DNA of 64,000 nucleotides from Planctomycetota bacterium (lineage in GTDB: Bacteria > Planctomycetota > UBA1135 > JADKAF01): contig JADKAF010000001.1 in the NCBI GenBank assembly GCA_016719295.1, forward strand, positions 2,604,001 to 2,668,000, read 5' to 3'. This document shows, one piece after another, positions 63,178-64,000 of this stretch (its first letter is position 1; each line of letters begins with the position of its first letter). The position numbers were made by a program, and so were the translations under genes. A model generated the notes under the pieces. That model saw only the letters and a list, made by a program, of their open reading frames with translations. It was not told the origin of the DNA and searched no databases.

Positions 63178-64000
63178 TCAGCGCGCCGGGAAGCTCGGAG
63201 CGGCGAGCTTGCGCTTCGCGCGGTCGGCGCTGGCGTTCAACGCGCGCCCCGCGGAGAGCAAGGCGAGGCGCACGCGCGGCTCGCGCTCCGTTCTCTCGGC
63301 GCGGACCAGCGCGGCCAGGGCCGCGAGATCGCCGCGCTGCTCGAGCGCCAGCGCCGCGGCGCGGCGCACGAGCGGATCCTGGTCGCGCAGGAAACGCTCC
63401 AGGCGCGCCCGCGAATGGAGGTCGCCGCGCGAGGCGCGCTCCAGCGCCGCGAGCGCGATCGCCCGCTCGCGCGGCGCACGTGCGCTGTCGAGGCTGGGCT
63501 CGATGCGCTCCAGGATCTCCGGCGCGCTGCGCCGAGTGCTGGAGGCGAGCAGCTCCAGCGCGCGCAGCGCGCCACGCCGCTCGGGCGGCGCGCGCAGCGG
63601 ATCGTCGAGCACGAGATCGAGGATGCCGAGCAAGCCGGCCGCGCGCTGACGGCCGAGCTCCTCGAGGAGCGCTGCCCGCACGAGCGGGTTCGCCTCGGCT
63701 TCCCAGGCGCGGCGCAGCGACATCGCGACGGCGAACTCGGGCTCGAGCGAACCCAGCGCTCGCGCCGCGGTCTCCCGCACGCGGGCCTCGCCGTCGCCCA
63801 GGGCCTGGCGCAGAGCTTCCAGCGCTTCTCCCGGTGCGATGCGCGCGAGAGCGAGCGCGCTCTCCGCGCGCACGATGGCGCTCGGGTCGCGGGCGATCAG
63901 AGCCTCGACCGCTGCGCGCGAGCGTGCCGCTTCCTCGCCCGCTCGCAGCGCGCGGAGACCTGCCGCTCGCAGCACGGCGTCCTCGCTCGAGAGCAAGGCG
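63178..64000 (-). CDS. HEAT-repeat protein (5' end outside the window)
   Basis: An open frame of at least 272 residues continues to the right edge. It is made of HEAT-like repeats (IVRAESALALARIAPGEALE; EARVRETAARALGSLEPEF; DPLVRRAAALALEQRGDLAA), which form a superhelix that binds proteins. The apparent first codon near 63996 is a TTG inside a repeat, so the true start is probably beyond the window. The C-terminus is basic (RAKRKLAAPSFPAR). It converges with the flavin-reductase-like gene, with only 14 bases between stops. Confidence 0.75.
   Translation of the reverse strand, partial: ALLSSEDAVLRAAGLRALRAGEEAARSRAAVEALIARDPSAIVRAESALALARIAPGEALEALRQALGDGEARVRETAARALGSLEPEFAVAMSLRRAWEAEANPLVRAALLEELGRQRAAGLLGILDLVLDDPLRAPPERRGALRALELLASSTRRSAPEILERIEPSLDSARAPRERAIALAALERASRGDLHSRARLERFLRDQDPLVRRAAALALEQRGDLAALAALVRAERTEREPRVRLALLSAGRALNASADRAKRKLAAPSFPAR

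Overview
The window is GC-rich bacterial chromosome from a diderm (Gram-negative-type) organism. It carries a BamD-like lipoprotein, an LptE-like lipoprotein, an AsmA-family protein and many Sec-type signal peptides and lipoboxes. Several features recall Planctomycetota: secreted proteins of a DUF1570-like peptidase-MA fold, a short bacterial histone, an ECF sigma factor, HEAT/VWA proteins and many secreted proteins of unknown role. That assignment is inference from gene style; no rRNA or other phylogenetic marker with strong resolution was read. No transposase, integrase, phage gene, CRISPR array or tRNA was found, so this looks like core chromosome. Coding density is high and gene ends very often overlap the next start by four bases (ATGA, GTGA or TTGA), so many operons appear translationally coupled. 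GTG and TTG starts are common.

Region 1 (0-8 kb, minus strand) holds short-chain acyl-CoA metabolism. A strong sigma70-like promoter drives thiolase, 3-hydroxybutyryl-CoA dehydrogenase, a degenerate cyclophilin-like protein and an intact secreted cyclophilin. After a terminator come enoyl-CoA hydratase, a second thiolase and an agmatinase-family ureohydrolase. Region 2 (7.7-16 kb) is a set of small units: polyphosphate glucokinase-like ROK kinase, SirB1-like protein, a YwqK/CAP secreted protein, NhaD antiporter, low-molecular-weight phosphatase facing a DUF59 protein and a TPR protein, a secreted SH3-like/TPR protein and XdhC. Region 3 (16-20 kb) has two glycosyltransferases (GT2, GT9), a methyltransferase and a PilZ protein.

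Region 4 (21-29 kb, minus strand) is a compact run: ECF sigma factor, HutI, a zinc-ribbon protein with a broken peptidase-MA motif, a methyltransferase, a DUF2961/GH172 protein with an apparent one-base frameshift, and a small-multidrug-export-type membrane protein. Region 5 (29-42.5 kb, plus strand) is housekeeping: a CorC/HlyC protein, two secreted unknowns, recO, BamD-like, LptE-like, ftsH, folP, cdaA, a YbbR protein, glmM and tsaB. It links envelope assembly, c-di-AMP synthesis and amino-sugar supply. Region 6 (42.7-54.6 kb) has a histone-fold protein with a basic tail, a giant AsmA-like protein, mannose-1-phosphate guanylyltransferase, ruvX, a lipase-like hydrolase, a HEAT/VWA protein, a PEP-CTERM protein, the RNase P RNA, a Nudix-like protein and a small Sm-like protein. 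Region 7 (54.6-64 kb) has a repeat-rich spacer with two short tandem arrays, a polytopic membrane/TPR protein, a CYTH protein, an M28 peptidase, a secreted-domain/CPBP protease fusion, a flavin-reductase-like protein and a HEAT protein cut by the window edge.

The best candidates for new biology are the tailed histone, the paired intact and degenerate cyclophilins, the two peptidase-MA-like proteins lacking a readable HExxH, the propeller-like/CPBP fusion, the two tandem arrays and the apparently leaderless promoters.
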